Assembly (NCBI RefSeq): GCF_028201475.1
Contig: NZ_CP116383.1
Coordinates: 2,790,001 to 2,854,000 of the forward strand
Reading direction: 5' to 3'
DNA from: Vibrio sp. SCSIO 43137
GTDB taxonomy: Bacteria > Pseudomonadota > Gammaproteobacteria > Enterobacterales > Vibrionaceae
DNA length: 64,000 bases
The notes under the pieces are model-generated. The model made no database searches, was not told the origin of the DNA, and worked only from the letters and a program-made list of their open reading frames with translations. This document shows positions 17,796 to 29,133 of the stretch, in pieces; position 1 is the stretch's first letter; each line of letters begins with the position of its first letter. The position numbers and the translations under genes are program-made.

Positions 17796-20519
17796 TTAAG
17801 CAATCTTACCGTGACACTGTTTATACTTCTTACCTGAACCACAAGGACACGGCTCATTACGTCCGACTTTGCGGGTCTCACGTACCATTGGCTGTTGCGA
17901 GTCACCCTGTTCTTCACCATCAGCTAACTGATTTTCTGCCGTCTGATGCTGGAACTGCTGACGACGGGCTGCTTCTTCAGCTTGTGCCCTGCGCTGCTCT
18001 TCCATACGCTCAACTTCTTCCTGCTGCTGAACACGTACCTTACTCAGGATCATCACAACATCAAACTTAAGGGTTTCAAGCAGATTTTCGAACAGTTCGA
18101 AAGATTCACGCTTATATTCCTGCTTAGGGTTCTTCTGCGCATAACCACGCAGGTGGATACCCTGACGAAGGTGATCCATCGCCGCCAGATGCTCTTTCCA
18201 TAAGTTATCAAGGGTCTGAAGCATAACGGATTTTTCGAAGTTACGCAGAACCTGCTCACCAACCGTTGCTTCTTTAGACTTATAAACCTCTACCGCAGAA
18301 TCTACGATGCGCTCACGCAGTGTCTCTTCGTAAAGCTTATCGTCAGCATCCAGCCACGCCTGAATATCAAGCTCAAGATCGAAGTCATTCTTCAGACGAT
18401 CCTGCAAGCCGGCGATATCCCACATATCTTCCAGAGATTGTGGCGGAATATATTCGTCAATCACTGAACTGAATACATCCTGACGGTTATGCTCAATCAT
18501 CTCGCTGATATCATCAACGCTCATCAGCTCGTCACGCAGTTCATAAACCACTTTACGCTGATCATTCGCTACGTCATCGTAGTCAAGAAGCTGTTTACGG
18601 ATATCGAAGTTACGGCCTTCTACCTTGCGCTGAGCTTTCTCAATAGAACGCGACAGCATACGGCTTTCAATCGCTTCACCCTCTTCCATACCGCTCTGGA
18701 TCAGACCAGCCATACGATCTGAGGTAAAGATACGTAACAGGGAATCTTCCATAGAAAGATAGAAGCGGGAAGAACCGGCATCACCCTGACGGCCTGAACG
18801 ACCACGTAGCTGGTTATCGATACGACGGGATTCGTGACGCTCTGTACCTATAATGTGTAAGCCGCCTGACTCCAGCACTTTATCGTGCAGAACCTGCCAC
18901 TCTTGTTTGATCTTTTCGATCTGCTCTTCACTTGGGTTATCCAGCTTAGCAATATCGGCCTGCCAGCTACCACCAAGAACAATATCGGTACCACGGCCGG
19001 CCATGTTAGTGGCAATGGTTACTGCAGAAGGCGCACCGGCGTAAGCAACAATGTCCGCTTCCTGTTCGTGGAACTTAGCATTCAGAACGTTGTGTTTGAT
19101 TTTAGCTTTCTTAAGCGCGTTTGAAAGTAGCTCTGATTTTTCAATAGAGACGGTACCAACAAGAATTGGCTGACCTTTAGCTACGCGCTCTTTGATATCT
19201 TCAATAATCGCATCAAATTTCTCTGACTCAGTACGGTAAACCACGTCAGCCATGTCATCACGAACCATTGGTTTATTGGTCGGAATAACAACGGTTTCAA
19301 GTCCATAGATTGACTGGAATTCGAACGCTTCAGTATCAGCTGTACCTGTCATACCTGACAGTTTTTCATACAGACGGAAGTAGTTCTGGAAGGTAATGGA
19401 AGCCAGTGTCTGGTTTTCATTCTGAATTTTAACGCCTTCTTTCGCTTCAACCGCCTGATGCAGACCCTCTGACCAGCGACGCCCAGGCATAGTACGACCG
19501 GTATGCTCATCAACGATAATCACTTCACCGTCTTTCACGATATAGTCAACGTCTTTTTCAAATAGTACATGAGCACGCAGAGCAGCATTAACATGGTGCA
19601 GCAGGCTGATATTAGCCGGAGAGTAAAGTGTATCTCCCTCTTCCATCAAGCCATTCTTAGTAAGAAGCTCTTCTACAAACTCCTGACCAGTTTCTGTCAG
19701 GTGCACCTGCTTAGATTTTTCGTCCAGAGTGTAGTGACCATCACCGCGATACTCTTCTGTATCTTCCTCTTCCTGTCTTTCCAGATTCGGGATAAGAGTG
19801 TTAATACGGGTGTATAGCTCTGAACTATCTTCAGCAGGACCAGAGATGATTAACGGAGTACGTGCTTCATCGATAAGAATTGAGTCCACCTCATCCACTA
19901 CGGCGAAGAAGCGCTCGCGCTGTACGCGGTCTTCATTACGAAACGCCATATTGTCACGAAGATAATCGAAGCCAAACTCGTTGTTTGTTCCGTACAGGAT
20001 GTCACACTGGTAAGCTTGTTGTTTCTCAGGTGGTGCCATATTTGGCACGTTTACACCAACAGACATACCTAAGAATTCAAATAGAGGGCGGTTAGTTTCG
20101 GCATCGCGTCGTGCCAGATAGTCGTTCACTGTTACAATGTGAACCCCTTTGCCCGGCAGGGCATTCAGGTATGCCGACAGCGTTGCCGTCAGGGTTTTAC
20201 CTTCACCAGTACGCATTTCCGCAATCTGGCCAGAGTTCAGAACCATACCACCAATAAGCTGCACATCGAAATGACGCATACCAAACACACGTTTTGATGC
20301 TTCACGCACTGTCGCAAATGCTTCAGGCAACAGTTGATCCAGGTTTTCACCTTTTTCCAGACGCTCACGAAACTCAACAGTTTTCGCTTTAAGCTCGTCA
20401 TCCGAAAGAGCCTCAAATTCAGGCTCGTAATTATTAATCTGTTTTACAATCTTTTTTAACCGACGCAAAGTTCGATCATTGCGACTGCCAACAACCTTTG
20501 TCAGTAGCTTAGTTATCAT
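17796..20519 (-). CDS. secA: Preprotein translocase ATPase SecA
   Basis: 907 aa. Motor that drives unfolded preproteins through SecYEG. Walker A MRTGEGKT lies at about residues 102-109 and the DEAD-like box [15 protein letters not shown] at about 207. The second motor domain has GTDIVLGG and the arginine finger region [11 protein letters not shown] (about 570-580). A Gln/Glu/Ala-rich linker leads to the C-terminal Zn/SecB site [14 protein letters not shown]. The start follows a short non-coding leader; unlike enterics there is no secM between lpxC and secA. Confidence 0.99.
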   Translation of the reverse strand: MITKLLTKVVGSRNDRTLRRLKKIVKQINNYEPEFEALSDDELKAKTVEFRERLEKGENLDQLLPEAFATVREASKRVFGMRHFDVQLIGGMVLNSGQIAEMRTGEGKTLTATLSAYLNALPGKGVHIVTVNDYLARRDAETNRPLFEFLGMSVGVNVPNMAPPEKQQAYQCDILYGTNNEFGFDYLRDNMAFRNEDRVQRERFFAVVDEVDSILIDEARTPLIISGPAEDSSELYTRINTLIPNLERQEEEDTEEYRGDGHYTLDEKSKQVHLTETGQEFVEELLTKNGLMEEGDTLYSPANISLLHHVNAALRAHVLFEKDVDYIVKDGEVIIVDEHTGRTMPGRRWSEGLHQAVEAKEGVKIQNENQTLASITFQNYFRLYEKLSGMTGTADTEAFEFQSIYGLETVVIPTNKPMVRDDMADVVYRTESEKFDAIIEDIKERVAKGQPILVGTVSIEKSELLSNALKKAKIKHNVLNAKFHEQEADIVAYAGAPSAVTIATNMAGRGTDIVLGGSWQADIAKLDNPSEEQIEKIKQEWQVLHDKVLESGGLHIIGTERHESRRIDNQLRGRSGRQGDAGSSRFYLSMEDSLLRIFTSDRMAGLIQSGMEEGEAIESRMLSRSIEKAQRKVEGRNFDIRKQLLDYDDVANDQRKVVYELRDELMSVDDISEMIEHNRQDVFSSVIDEYIPPQSLEDMWDIAGLQDRLKNDFDLELDIQAWLDADDKLYEETLRERIVDSAVEVYKSKEATVGEQVLRNFEKSVMLQTLDNLWKEHLAAMDHLRQGIHLRGYAQKNPKQEYKRESFELFENLLETLKFDVVMILSKVRVQQQEEVERMEEQRRAQAEEAARRQQFQHQTAENQLADGEEQGDSQQPMVRETRKVGRNEPCPCGSGKKYKQCHGKIA

Positions 20520-20858
20520 TTTCTGTGGATCTCATGTTGTCAGGCATTCTGCCTAGCTAGTATTTGAATTCTTTGTCTCTGTCTAACCCGAAACGATCTG
20601 ATAAAGATATTGTGGTTACTTTCTACAAATTCAAGTCTTGGTTTATAAAGGATCTCAGTATATTAAGCGATAATTTCCCCGAGCTCCATTAAGATCAAAA
20701 TTTGTTTGAGCCGGATGGGATTTTTTTGCCAGATCGAACACTATCAGAGCAATAAAGCACCAATGCAGGGCTTAGTTGGCTTGATAAGGTGATTCAATGG
20801 AGCCGTCTGCTTAGGGCGGGCGATAGGATGGTGGCACAATCTGACGAATTTCAGACAT
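20520..20858. other. Non-coding gap upstream of secA
   Basis: About 340 bp between the secA start and the lpxC terminator. It should hold the secA promoter and leader, but I cannot pick a convincing -35/-10 pair. No SecM-like or DUF721-type gene is visible on either strand. Confidence 0.6.
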
Positions 20859-20888
20859 AAAAAAACCAGACAGTAATGTCTGGTTTTC
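20859..20888 (-). terminator. Rho-independent terminator of lpxC
   Basis: Minus strand AAACCAGACA, loop, TGTCTGGTTT followed by a T run, 15 bp after the lpxC stop. It closes the dcw-lpxC transcription unit. Confidence 0.92.
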
Positions 20889-20903
20889 TCTGTTACCTGG
20901 TTT

Positions 20904-21821
20904 TTAAGCCAGAACCATATTTGGTTCAGCAAAGGCGACCGGAGAACCTACTTCTTCTTCGAATGTTGCCCATTCCCACGCTTCCTGATCAGCCAATACT
21001 GCTCTTAGTAGTTGGTTATTCAGGGCATGGCCGGATTTATAGGCACGCAGTTCACCAACAATACTATGGCCGCACATGTACAAATCACCAATGGCATCCA
21101 GTACTTTGTGGCTGACAAACTCATTGTCGAATCGCAGACCTTCTTCGTTCAGAATACGGTATTCATCCAGAACGATAGCACAATCAAAGCTCCCTCCCAG
21201 ACAAAGGTTCTGAGACTGAAGGTACTCGATATCACGCATAAAACCAAAGGTTCTTGCACGGGAGATATCTTTTACAAAAGCATTCGAGGAAAAGTCGAAT
21301 AGAAGGTGTTGCTCGTCTGCTTCAATGGCCGGGTGGTTAAACTCGATAGCGAAATCCATACGGAATCCGTTATAAGGCACAAGTTCTGCCCACTTATCAC
21401 CATCTTCAAAACGAACTGGCTTTTTAATGCGGATAAAGCGCTTAGGTGCATTCAGTGTCTGAATGCCCGCAGACTGAAGAAGATAGACAAACGGGCTAGC
21501 GCTGCCATCCATAATCGGAATTTCCGGAGCGTCTACTTCAACAATAACATTGTCGATACCCATTCCTGCTAATGCAGCATTCAGGTGCTCAACTGTTGAG
21601 ATTCGCACACCTTCATCATTAACCAGTGCGGTACATAACATGGTATCGCGAACGGACTCTGGATCAGCGGGAAAATCAACGGCTGGTTGTAAATCAGTTC
21701 TGCGGTAGATAATACCTGTATTGGCAGCTGCCGGACGCAAGGTAAGCGTAACTTTACGGCCGGAGTGTAAACCAACTCCCGTCGTTTTTACGATTTCTTT
21801 CAGAGTACGTTGTCTGATCAT
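20904..21821 (-). CDS. lpxC: UDP-3-O-acyl-N-acetylglucosamine deacetylase
   Basis: 305 aa. Zn enzyme for the committed step of lipid A synthesis. Typical motifs are [15 protein letters not shown] at the N-terminus, the Zn ligand His in [11 protein letters not shown] (about residue 78), the segment SFDCAIVLD, and [10 protein letters not shown] (His and Asp Zn ligands, about 237-241) with GHSIVGEL after it. It follows ftsZ by 102 bp on the same strand, the usual end of the dcw cluster. Confidence 0.99.
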   Translation of the reverse strand: MIRQRTLKEIVKTTGVGLHSGRKVTLTLRPAAANTGIIYRRTDLQPAVDFPADPESVRDTMLCTALVNDEGVRISTVEHLNAALAGMGIDNVIVEVDAPEIPIMDGSASPFVYLLQSAGIQTLNAPKRFIRIKKPVRFEDGDKWAELVPYNGFRMDFAIEFNHPAIEADEQHLLFDFSSNAFVKDISRARTFGFMRDIEYLQSQNLCLGGSFDCAIVLDEYRILNEEGLRFDNEFVSHKVLDAIGDLYMCGHSIVGELRAYKSGHALNNQLLRAVLADQEAWEWATFEEEVGSPVAFAEPNMVLA

Positions 21822-21923
21822 CTACCTTGCCTCAAGTCTATTGCTACAAATCACGGCCAGTATTAAAACTGACCGCGGATACTATCATAAATTTGATGTC
21901 TGTCAAATTTATTGGCTTTTCTA

Positions 21924-23150
21924 TCAGTCAGCCTGACGTCGTAGAAATGCCGGTATATCTAAATAGCCACTTTCCTTGTCCGCCTTCGGTGCCGCACTTT
22001 GGCCAGATGTTGCCGCTGTGTGACCAGAATTTGACGGTGCTACAGGTTGCGGTTTTGCCTCTTCAGTTTTATGCAAAGGCTGTGCCGCTTTAGGTTCTGT
22101 TTTAGCTGCTACAGGCTGCTGTACAGTCTGAGGCGCTGCTGCCGGTTTTGGCTTAGCCGCAGAGCCGGCAACTAAAGTAATTTCTGGTTTCTTCTCACTT
22201 CCGATGCCCGTTGCAACTACTGTTACGCGGAACTCATCAGACATATCCGGATCCAGTGAAGTACCAATTACCACTGTCGCATTATCAGATGCAAATGCCT
22301 TAACCGTATTACCGACAGTTTCAAACTCATCCAGGCGCATATCCAAACCAGCGGTAATATTCACCAGCACGCCTCGTGCACCTGCCAGATCGATATCTTC
22401 CAGTAGCGGAGAGGAGATCGCCGCTTCTGCTGCTTCTTCTGCTCTCTCTTCGCCTTTTGCAACGCCGCTGCCCATCATGGCATGACCCATTTCTGACATT
22501 ACGGTTCTAACGTCTGCAAAGTCGACGTTAATCATGCCCGGACGAGTAATCAGTTCAGCAATACCCTGAACGGCATTCTTTAGTACGTCGTTGGCATAAC
22601 CAAAGGCTTCCAGAAGAGTGACACTCCGGCCGTAAACTTTAAGCAGTTTTTCGTTCGGAATAGTAATTAAAGAATCTACATGCTTAGACAGTTCTTCAAT
22701 ACCCTGCTCTGCAAATGCCAGTCGCTTTTTACCTTCAAAACCAAATGGCTTAGTTACTACGGCAACAGTCAGGATGTTTAGTTCCTTTGCCACTTCTGCA
22801 ATAACAGGAGCAGCACCTGTGCCTGTACCGCCGCCCATACCGGCCGCGATAAATACCATATCGGCACCAGTAATGCTTTCTTTAATTTTTTCTCTGTCTT
22901 CGAGAGCTGAATCACGACCAACCTGAGGGTTAGCACCAGCACCAAGCCCTTTAGTAATATCACCACCAATCTGGATAACACTACTTACGCTGGTTTTACG
23001 CAGTGCTTGTGCATCAGTGTTTACACTAATGAACTCCACACCTTCGATGGATTCACGAACCATATGTTCTACAGCGTTACCGCCACCACCACCAACTCCA
23101 ACGACTTTAATTACGGCATCGTCAGACATTTCCATCATCGGTTCAAACAT
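21924..23150 (-). CDS. ftsZ: Cell division GTPase FtsZ
   Basis: 408 aa. Tubulin homologue that forms the Z ring. The GTP-binding region [13 protein letters not shown] is at about 18-30, the tubulin signature [10 protein letters not shown] at about 105-114, and the T7 loop [11 protein letters not shown] near 207. A long Pro/Ala/Lys/Gln-rich linker (about 320-395) leads to the C-terminal peptide [11 protein letters not shown] that binds FtsA and other partners. It lies 29 bp downstream of ftsA. The linker is low-complexity, longer than that of E. coli, and variable in the family. Confidence 0.99.
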   Translation of the reverse strand: MFEPMMEMSDDAVIKVVGVGGGGGNAVEHMVRESIEGVEFISVNTDAQALRKTSVSSVIQIGGDITKGLGAGANPQVGRDSALEDREKIKESITGADMVFIAAGMGGGTGTGAAPVIAEVAKELNILTVAVVTKPFGFEGKKRLAFAEQGIEELSKHVDSLITIPNEKLLKVYGRSVTLLEAFGYANDVLKNAVQGIAELITRPGMINVDFADVRTVMSEMGHAMMGSGVAKGEERAEEAAEAAISSPLLEDIDLAGARGVLVNITAGLDMRLDEFETVGNTVKAFASDNATVVIGTSLDPDMSDEFRVTVVATGIGSEKKPEITLVAGSAAKPKPAAAPQTVQQPVAAKTEPKAAQPLHKTEEAKPQPVAPSNSGHTAATSGQSAAPKADKESGYLDIPAFLRRQAD

Positions 23151-23179
23151 GTGTTTTCTCCGTTTTTCCTGCTCTCAGG

Positions 23180-24445
23180 TTAAAACTCTTTTTGTATCCA
23201 ATTACGCATTCTACTAAAAACAGAGCCCAGAGAGGAACGTTTTGGTTCATTATATTCACCATCGTCATTAATCTGACTCTCTTTTGCGTAATGAAGTAAT
23301 CCAACTGCCGTAGAATGATACGGCTCTTTTACATAATCGGTAAGCCCGCTGACCTCCAGAGGTTTACCGACCCTAACTCGATTCGCGCCAAATACGCGCT
23401 CTGCGCATTCAACTAAACCTTCAATTTGTGCTGCGCCGCCGGTTAATACCACCCCGGCAGCCAGGTGATGTTTAATACCATCATCACGTAATTTAGTCTG
23501 TACAGAGTTGACTGACTGGTTGATAAAGCCCATAAGTTCTGCATAACGCGCTTCGATCACTCCCGATAGTTCCTGACGCTTAAGCGTTCTTGAAGGTCGT
23601 CCACCGACACTCGGAACATTAACGGTATCATCTTTACTCACCAACTCACTCAATGCACAGCCATATTTCACTTTTATCTCTTCAGCATCCCCTACCGGAG
23701 TACCAAAAGCAAAAGCAATATCACTGGTGACCGCATTCCCTGCATAAGAGAAAACTTCAGTGTGGCGCAGTGCTCCTCCGGTCCAGATGGAGACATCCAT
23801 AGTACCGGCGCCAATATCCACTACACAGACACCCAGTTCGCGCTCATCTTCAGTGATAACGGCGTTACTTGATGCTAAACCTGAAAAGACCAGTTGCTCA
23901 ACTTTCAGGCCACATCTTTCAACTGCCTTTATTATATTTCTCGCCATGTCGCTGTGACAGGAGATAAGGTGCACACTCACTTCCATGCGCACCCCTGATA
24001 ATCCTAGCGGATTTTTTATCCCTTCCTGATAATCTATGGTGAATTCCTGCGGGATAACATGCAAAATCCGCTGTTCGTCACCAATTTTTATCGATTTCGC
24101 GGTATGGATCGCCCTGTCCATATCGTCCTGAGACACTTCTTCATCAGAAATGGTCCCCATTCCTTTCTCAATCCGGCTGGCGATATGCCTGCCCGACAGA
24201 GAGATATAGACATTATTGATTTTACATTCGGCCATTAGTTCAGCTTGATCAACGGCACGCTGAACCGACTTCACTACTGACTCAAGGTCGTTTACACCAC
24301 CTTTATCCATTCCGCGGGAAGGACTACTTCCCGCACCGATAATATTAATCTGGCCATCGGGTAGGACTTCTCCGACTAAAGCAGACACGCTTGCAGTACC
24401 GATATCAAGACCGACAATGATGTTGTCGTCTGCTATTTTAGTCAT
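23180..24445 (-). CDS. ftsA: Cell division protein FtsA
   Basis: 421 aa actin-like ATPase that anchors FtsZ to the membrane. The phosphate-1 motif VGLDIGTASVSALVGE is at about 12-27 and the phosphate-2 segment VVDIGAGTMD near 205. The C-terminus ends in an amphipathic helix (SVFSRMRNWIQKEF), the membrane-targeting sequence. The ATG overlaps the end of ftsQ by 8 bp, pointing to translational coupling. Confidence 0.98.
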   Translation of the reverse strand: MTKIADDNIIVGLDIGTASVSALVGEVLPDGQINIIGAGSSPSRGMDKGGVNDLESVVKSVQRAVDQAELMAECKINNVYISLSGRHIASRIEKGMGTISDEEVSQDDMDRAIHTAKSIKIGDEQRILHVIPQEFTIDYQEGIKNPLGLSGVRMEVSVHLISCHSDMARNIIKAVERCGLKVEQLVFSGLASSNAVITEDERELGVCVVDIGAGTMDVSIWTGGALRHTEVFSYAGNAVTSDIAFAFGTPVGDAEEIKVKYGCALSELVSKDDTVNVPSVGGRPSRTLKRQELSGVIEARYAELMGFINQSVNSVQTKLRDDGIKHHLAAGVVLTGGAAQIEGLVECAERVFGANRVRVGKPLEVSGLTDYVKEPYHSTAVGLLHYAKESQINDDGEYNEPKRSSLGSVFSRMRNWIQKEF

Positions 24446-25217
24446 CTGTGCTCTCTTGTTCTAATTCTTGCTCCGGAAACCAACCCACTGCGGCTCCGGT
24501 ATCATATCTTAAATCTATATAGCTAACTTTTTCTCTCTGATTACCCAGACGATAATAGAGAGAAACAAAACGTTCAATACGTTCAGTCAGTGAATCCTTA
24601 CCTAACTCCAGCCGGATTCCGTTATCCAGAATAATTTGCCACGCTCTTCGCTCATTCAGCACTAACGAATCAATGGACAAGCCAAGGGGAGAAAAATAAG
24701 GTTCAGCCTGTTGCCAGGTCGATAGTACTGTCCGGCTGCTACCAGCAGGTCCATAAAGTTTTATTTTCTCTGTATTAAGCTCTGCGACATCACCCTGAAA
24801 TACATCACCAGACTGATTAAGCAGTTCATTTCCGTTCCAGATAGCCGTTGGCTTATGCTCAACTAAATAGATCTTAATAAGATCCGGCCACTGTTTTCTG
24901 ACGGATGCCTGCGCTACCCAGGGAAGCCCGATAACTGATTGTTGCAGTTCATCGACATCCTGAGTCATAAAAGTTCCGATATAACTGAGTTGGCTCAACG
25001 CCTGCTGAACATCGCTGTCGGAAGTATATTCCCGCTCCCCCTGAATAATAACCTTAGACAAAGGCAATCTCTGCTCATCCAGCATCCAGGTTGTGGTCGA
25101 ATATAATAGGTAGCCGATTAGCAGAATAACAACCGATAAGAAAATCGCCCCCAAAATATACTGCTTAGTTATTCGCAGCAATAAATCAGGTCTGTTTTTA
25201 CTTAGCGTATTATTCAT
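24438..25217 (-). CDS. ftsQ: Cell division protein FtsQ
   Basis: 259 aa bitopic protein of the FtsQLB complex. A short basic cytoplasmic tail is followed by one transmembrane segment (about residues 18-40, QYILGAIFLSVVILLIGYLL), then a periplasmic POTRA domain (LSKVIIQGEREYTS...) and the beta domain. The start ATG at 25217 lies downstream of a 148-bp gap where other bacteria carry ddl. It overlaps ftsA by 8 bp. Confidence 0.95.
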   Translation of the reverse strand: MNNTLSKNRPDLLLRITKQYILGAIFLSVVILLIGYLLYSTTTWMLDEQRLPLSKVIIQGEREYTSDSDVQQALSQLSYIGTFMTQDVDELQQSVIGLPWVAQASVRKQWPDLIKIYLVEHKPTAIWNGNELLNQSGDVFQGDVAELNTEKIKLYGPAGSSRTVLSTWQQAEPYFSPLGLSIDSLVLNERRAWQIILDNGIRLELGKDSLTERIERFVSLYYRLGNQREKVSYIDLRYDTGAAVGWFPEQELEQESTDD

Positions 25218-25327
25218 ATACTCAGTTCTATCGCTTTATGATTATATAAAGCATTCAGTTTAACTAAGGGATTATACTTAGCCGGAACAAAGTATCTAGT
25301 CCCACTAGTTGAATATTCGATCTGAAA

Positions 25328-25352
25328 AGTCGAAAAATAACGCTTTTCGACT
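25328..25352 (-). repeat. Inverted repeat between murC and ftsQ
   Basis: AGTCGAAAA (25328-25336) and TTTTCGACT (25344-25352) form a perfect 9-bp stem, 14 bp after the murC stop. On the minus strand it is followed by TTTT, so it may act as a weak terminator or attenuator inside the dcw cluster. Confidence 0.5.
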
Positions 25353-25365
25353 CAAGATTAAATTA

Positions 25366-26829
25366 TCAACTATTTTGCATATCATTTTTACGCAATTTTA
25401 GCGCCGCTAACTGGCGGGCAACCTTACCAATATCCCCGGCTCCCTGAGTAAGAACTAAATCATTATCCTTCATCAGATTAGCCAGAACGGAAGGCAGGGC
25501 ATTTGCGTCAGGAACAAACACTGGGTCAATTTTCCCGCGGGCCCTTATGGTACGACATAGAGCACGCGCGTCAGCACCCTGAATCGGTTTTTCACCGGCA
25601 GAGTAAACATCCAGCATAATCAGTAGATCAACTTTTTCAAGCACATTGGCAAAGTCATCAAACAGATCACGGGTACGGCTGTAACGGTGAGGCTGGAAGA
25701 TCATGACCAGACGCTTATCTTCCCAGCCCGCTCTTGCCGCCTGAATGGTAACGTCAACTTCACTTGGGTGATGGCCATAGTCATCAACCAGCATAACCTG
25801 ATCACCTTCACCAATATCAAATTCACCCAGATGTTCAAAGCGACGTCCGGTACCCTGAGTACCTGCCATCGCTTTTAGTATTGACTCATCATCAATATCA
25901 TCTTCCGTCGCTACCGCAATCGCTGCGGAAGCGTTCAGGGCGTTATGTCTTCCCGGAATGTTCAGCGTGATATCAAGGGCAGCTCTTCCTTCCCTGATAA
26001 CGGTAAACTTGCCCTGCTGACCTTCCTGACGGTAATTTTCGATTCTGACATCCGCATCGTCAGAGAAACCATAAGTAATAACCTGACGACTTACTCTTGG
26101 GATCAGTTCACGCACAACAGGATCATCAATACACATAATAGCCTGCCCGTAAAATGGCAGGTTATGCAGGAAATCAATAAACGTCTGCTTCAGGGTTTCG
26201 AAGTCACCACCATAGGTATCCATATGATCCGCTTCGATGTTGGTCACTATGCTAACCATAGGCTGCAGGTGCAGGAAGGAGGCATCACTTTCGTCCGCTT
26301 CTGCTATCAGAATCCGGCTTGAACCAAGGCGTGCGTTAGTTCCGGCGCTCTTCACCAGCCCGCCGTTAACGAATGTTGGATCCAGACCTGCTTCTGAGTA
26401 GATCTGAGTAACCAGAGCCGTTGTGGTTGTTTTACCGTGAGTTCCGGCAACGGCGATACCATGCCTGAAGCGCATCAGCTCAGCCAGCATTTCAGCCCTT
26501 CTTACTACCGGAATTCTCTTCTGTTTGGCGGCAACCAGCTCAGGGTTATCCTGCTGAATCGCCGTTGAAACGACCACCACGCTGGCTTTGTCTATGTTTG
26601 AAGCATCATGGCCGAAATAGATCTCTGCACCTTTGCTGCTTAAACGCTGAGTGACCGGGTTTTCAGACAGGTCAGAACCTGAGATCTGATAACCTTCGTT
26701 AAGAAGTACCTCAGCAATGCCACTCATTCCGGCACCACCTATCCCGACGAAATGGATGCATTTAACACGGCGCATCTCCGGCACAATGGCTCTGATTTGG
26801 GACAGGTTTTGCGTATGCTCTATAGTCAT
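25366..26829 (-). CDS. murC: UDP-N-acetylmuramate--L-alanine ligase
   Basis: 487 aa. Adds L-Ala to UDP-MurNAc, the first amino acid of the stem peptide. It has the N-terminal UDP-binding fold ([16 protein letters not shown], about 27-42), the ATP-binding motif AGTHGKTTT (about 123-131), and central and C-terminal Mur ligase domains ([15 protein letters not shown]). It follows murG by 10 bp. The cluster lacks ddl after murC. Confidence 0.99.
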   Translation of the reverse strand: MTIEHTQNLSQIRAIVPEMRRVKCIHFVGIGGAGMSGIAEVLLNEGYQISGSDLSENPVTQRLSSKGAEIYFGHDASNIDKASVVVVSTAIQQDNPELVAAKQKRIPVVRRAEMLAELMRFRHGIAVAGTHGKTTTTALVTQIYSEAGLDPTFVNGGLVKSAGTNARLGSSRILIAEADESDASFLHLQPMVSIVTNIEADHMDTYGGDFETLKQTFIDFLHNLPFYGQAIMCIDDPVVRELIPRVSRQVITYGFSDDADVRIENYRQEGQQGKFTVIREGRAALDITLNIPGRHNALNASAAIAVATEDDIDDESILKAMAGTQGTGRRFEHLGEFDIGEGDQVMLVDDYGHHPSEVDVTIQAARAGWEDKRLVMIFQPHRYSRTRDLFDDFANVLEKVDLLIMLDVYSAGEKPIQGADARALCRTIRARGKIDPVFVPDANALPSVLANLMKDNDLVLTQGAGDIGKVARQLAALKLRKNDMQNS

Positions 26830-26839
26830 TCAGTATTTC

Positions 26840-27904
26840 TCACTTCTCAGCTAATGCAGCAATGGCGTCAGCAACGGTTTTATCGGCGTCCAGTTTCGCC
26901 GCCGACCTTGCTTGTCCGGCCATGTACAATAATTCTTCTCGGGACAAACCAGCAATCATATCAGCTAGTTTGTCTGCCGTTAATTGCGGTTGCTCAATCA
27001 TTCGTGCTGCACCACACTCTACAAGATGATCAGCATTCAGCGCCTGCTGGCGATCTTTGTGCATAAATGGAACGAAGATCGCACCAACACCAGCAGCAGA
27101 GACCTCTGAGACCGTTAAAGCACCTGAACGGCAGACCAGCAAGTCAGCCCACTCATATGCACTTGCAACATCATCTATAAATTCTGTTACCTGTGCGTTT
27201 TCAACCGCGACTCTCTTATAGTGCTCTGCAACTTCAGTGGCATTGTTTTTTCCTGCCTGATGACGAATCTCAAAACCAGTTCCCAGCTTAGCCATCACTT
27301 CAGGAAGAGTTTCATTCAATATCCGTGCTCCCTGACTGCCACCCATCACCAGAATTCTCACCGGGCCGTTTCGTTCAGCCAAACGTTCTGATGGTTCAGC
27401 TAGGGCAACAACATCTTCGCGTACCGGATTACCGACCACTTCAGCAGAAGGGAATGCGCCCGGAAACGCCTGAAACACTTTTTTGGCAATACGGGACAAC
27501 CACTGGTTTGTCATACCGGCTACGGCATTTTGCTCGTGTAGTACGACAGGAATATCTGAAAACCATGCAGCAATACCACCGGGGCCACTAACATAACCGC
27601 CCATACCAAGGACAACATCTGGTTGCCACTGTTTGATATGTTTTCTGGCCTGCAAAATCGCATTGGCAATCTGTAAAGGCGCTTTAAGAAGCCGGACAAT
27701 CCCCTGACCTCTAAGCCCTTTTACCTTAATAAAATCGATCTCAATTCCGTGTTTAGGGACCAGTTCAGCTTCCATCCGGTCTGCGGTACCAAGCCAGCGT
27801 ATTTCCCAGCCTTGTTGCTGTAACTGCTTAGCCACAGCAAGCCCCGGAAAGACATGTCCTCCGGTACCACCAGCCATCACTAATAGTCGTTTTTTGTTAT
27901 TCAT
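26840..27904 (-). CDS. murG: Lipid II glycosyltransferase MurG
   Basis: 354 aa GT-B enzyme that transfers GlcNAc to lipid I on the inner membrane face. N-terminal [15 protein letters not shown] (12-26) with GMGGYVSGP near 98, the C-domain G-loop [10 protein letters not shown] near 190, and the UDP-GlcNAc-binding [13 protein letters not shown] near 262 are all present. The ATG overlaps the end of ftsW by 8 bp, so the two are probably translationally coupled. Confidence 0.99.
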   Translation of the reverse strand: MNNKKRLLVMAGGTGGHVFPGLAVAKQLQQQGWEIRWLGTADRMEAELVPKHGIEIDFIKVKGLRGQGIVRLLKAPLQIANAILQARKHIKQWQPDVVLGMGGYVSGPGGIAAWFSDIPVVLHEQNAVAGMTNQWLSRIAKKVFQAFPGAFPSAEVVGNPVREDVVALAEPSERLAERNGPVRILVMGGSQGARILNETLPEVMAKLGTGFEIRHQAGKNNATEVAEHYKRVAVENAQVTEFIDDVASAYEWADLLVCRSGALTVSEVSAAGVGAIFVPFMHKDRQQALNADHLVECGAARMIEQPQLTADKLADMIAGLSREELLYMAGQARSAAKLDADKTVADAIAALAEK

Positions 27905-29123
27905 TTTCTGTAATCTGTTGGTTGTCTAATTCTTGTTCGCTTATTTGCCGCTCGGGCTGACTGACTGCCCGCAACCTGCATTCATGGTCGATCCGTAACA
28001 GGATTGAGACGGCGGTCGTCATTATAATCAGGCTGGATCCACCATAACTGATAAGGGGTAATGTCAGCCCTTTTGTCGGTACTATTCCCGCCGAAGCCCC
28101 CACATTAACCAGAGACTGGAAGGCAAACCAGATACCGATACCAAACGCCAGATATCCGCCAAACTGGTCTCCGGATTCAAGGGCTTTTTTGCCAATATAA
28201 ACAGCCTTAAGAACCAGAGAGAAAATCAGCAGCAAAATAAGGGTAACACCGATAAAGCCCAGCTCTTCAGCAATTACAGCGAACACAAAGTCTGTATGGG
28301 CTTCCGGCAGGTATTCGAGTTTCTGAACCGAATTTCCCAGCCCCTGTCCCATCCAGTTTCCGCGGCCAAATGCCATCAGAGACTGAGTGAGCTGATAGCC
28401 ACTGCCAAAGGGATCTTCCCATGGGTCTAAAAACGAGGTTACCCTTCTCATCCGGTAAGGCTCAATCAGTATCAGTACCGCAACACCGGCAATACCCACC
28501 ATCATTAACGCGATAAACTGCCACAGCTTGGCTCCGGCGATAAATAGCATGGCAAACATGGTTACCAGCATAACGATAACCGTGCCCAAATCCGGCTGAC
28601 CAAGCAGCAACATAGCTAAAATGGCAAACACAATGATTGGCTTCATAAAGCCGCCAAAGAAAGTTTCTCTCACTTCATCGGCTTTACGTACCAGATAGCC
28701 CGCCATAAAGATAAACAGGGACAACTTTGCCACTTCAGCGGGCTGAAGGTTAAATAAACCAAGGGGGATCCAGCGCGAGGCACCATTAACGGATTTACCG
28801 GCCACCAGCACCACCACCAGCAGCACAAAGGAAAGGGCAAGTAATACACTGCTGTAACGTAGCCACTTTTCCAGAGGTATCTGCAACACAACAGCAGCCG
28901 TTGTAAGGGCAAGGCCGATAAATATTGCGTGGCGGAACATAAAGTGAAACGGCTGTCCCGTTAAGCGGGTACTGATGGGAAATGAAGCTGAAGTCACCAT
29001 GACCAGACCAATCAACATCAAGCCGAGGGAGATCCAAACTAACTGGCGGTCAAACATCACCGGAGAAGAAGGTTTGCTTCCCCAGTTTACAATGCTATCT
29101 GTTAACCGTCTGAGTCTGTTCAA
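27897..29123 (-). CDS. ftsW: Septal peptidoglycan glycosyltransferase FtsW
   Basis: 408 aa SEDS-family polymerase with about ten transmembrane segments. Family marks include [14 protein letters not shown], the catalytic-region [20 protein letters not shown] and [23 protein letters not shown], and the C-terminal ISYGGSSLI. The start codon is TTG at 29123 with AGGTAG upstream; the first ATG is at residue 23 and would remove part of the N-terminal region. It lies between murD and murG. Confidence 0.97.
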   Translation of the reverse strand: MNRLRRLTDSIVNWGSKPSSPVMFDRQLVWISLGLMLIGLVMVTSASFPISTRLTGQPFHFMFRHAIFIGLALTTAAVVLQIPLEKWLRYSSVLLALSFVLLVVVLVAGKSVNGASRWIPLGLFNLQPAEVAKLSLFIFMAGYLVRKADEVRETFFGGFMKPIIVFAILAMLLLGQPDLGTVIVMLVTMFAMLFIAGAKLWQFIALMMVGIAGVAVLILIEPYRMRRVTSFLDPWEDPFGSGYQLTQSLMAFGRGNWMGQGLGNSVQKLEYLPEAHTDFVFAVIAEELGFIGVTLILLLIFSLVLKAVYIGKKALESGDQFGGYLAFGIGIWFAFQSLVNVGASAGIVPTKGLTLPLISYGGSSLIIMTTAVSILLRIDHECRLRAVSQPERQISEQELDNQQITENE

Positions 29124-29133
29124 AATGGGCTAC

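Noticed and set aside
20744..20932. 62-codon minus-strand frame between lpxC and secA as a possible SecM-like arrest peptide
   Set aside because: It starts inside the 3' end of lpxC, runs through the lpxC terminator hairpin, and has no signal peptide or SecM-like arrest motif.
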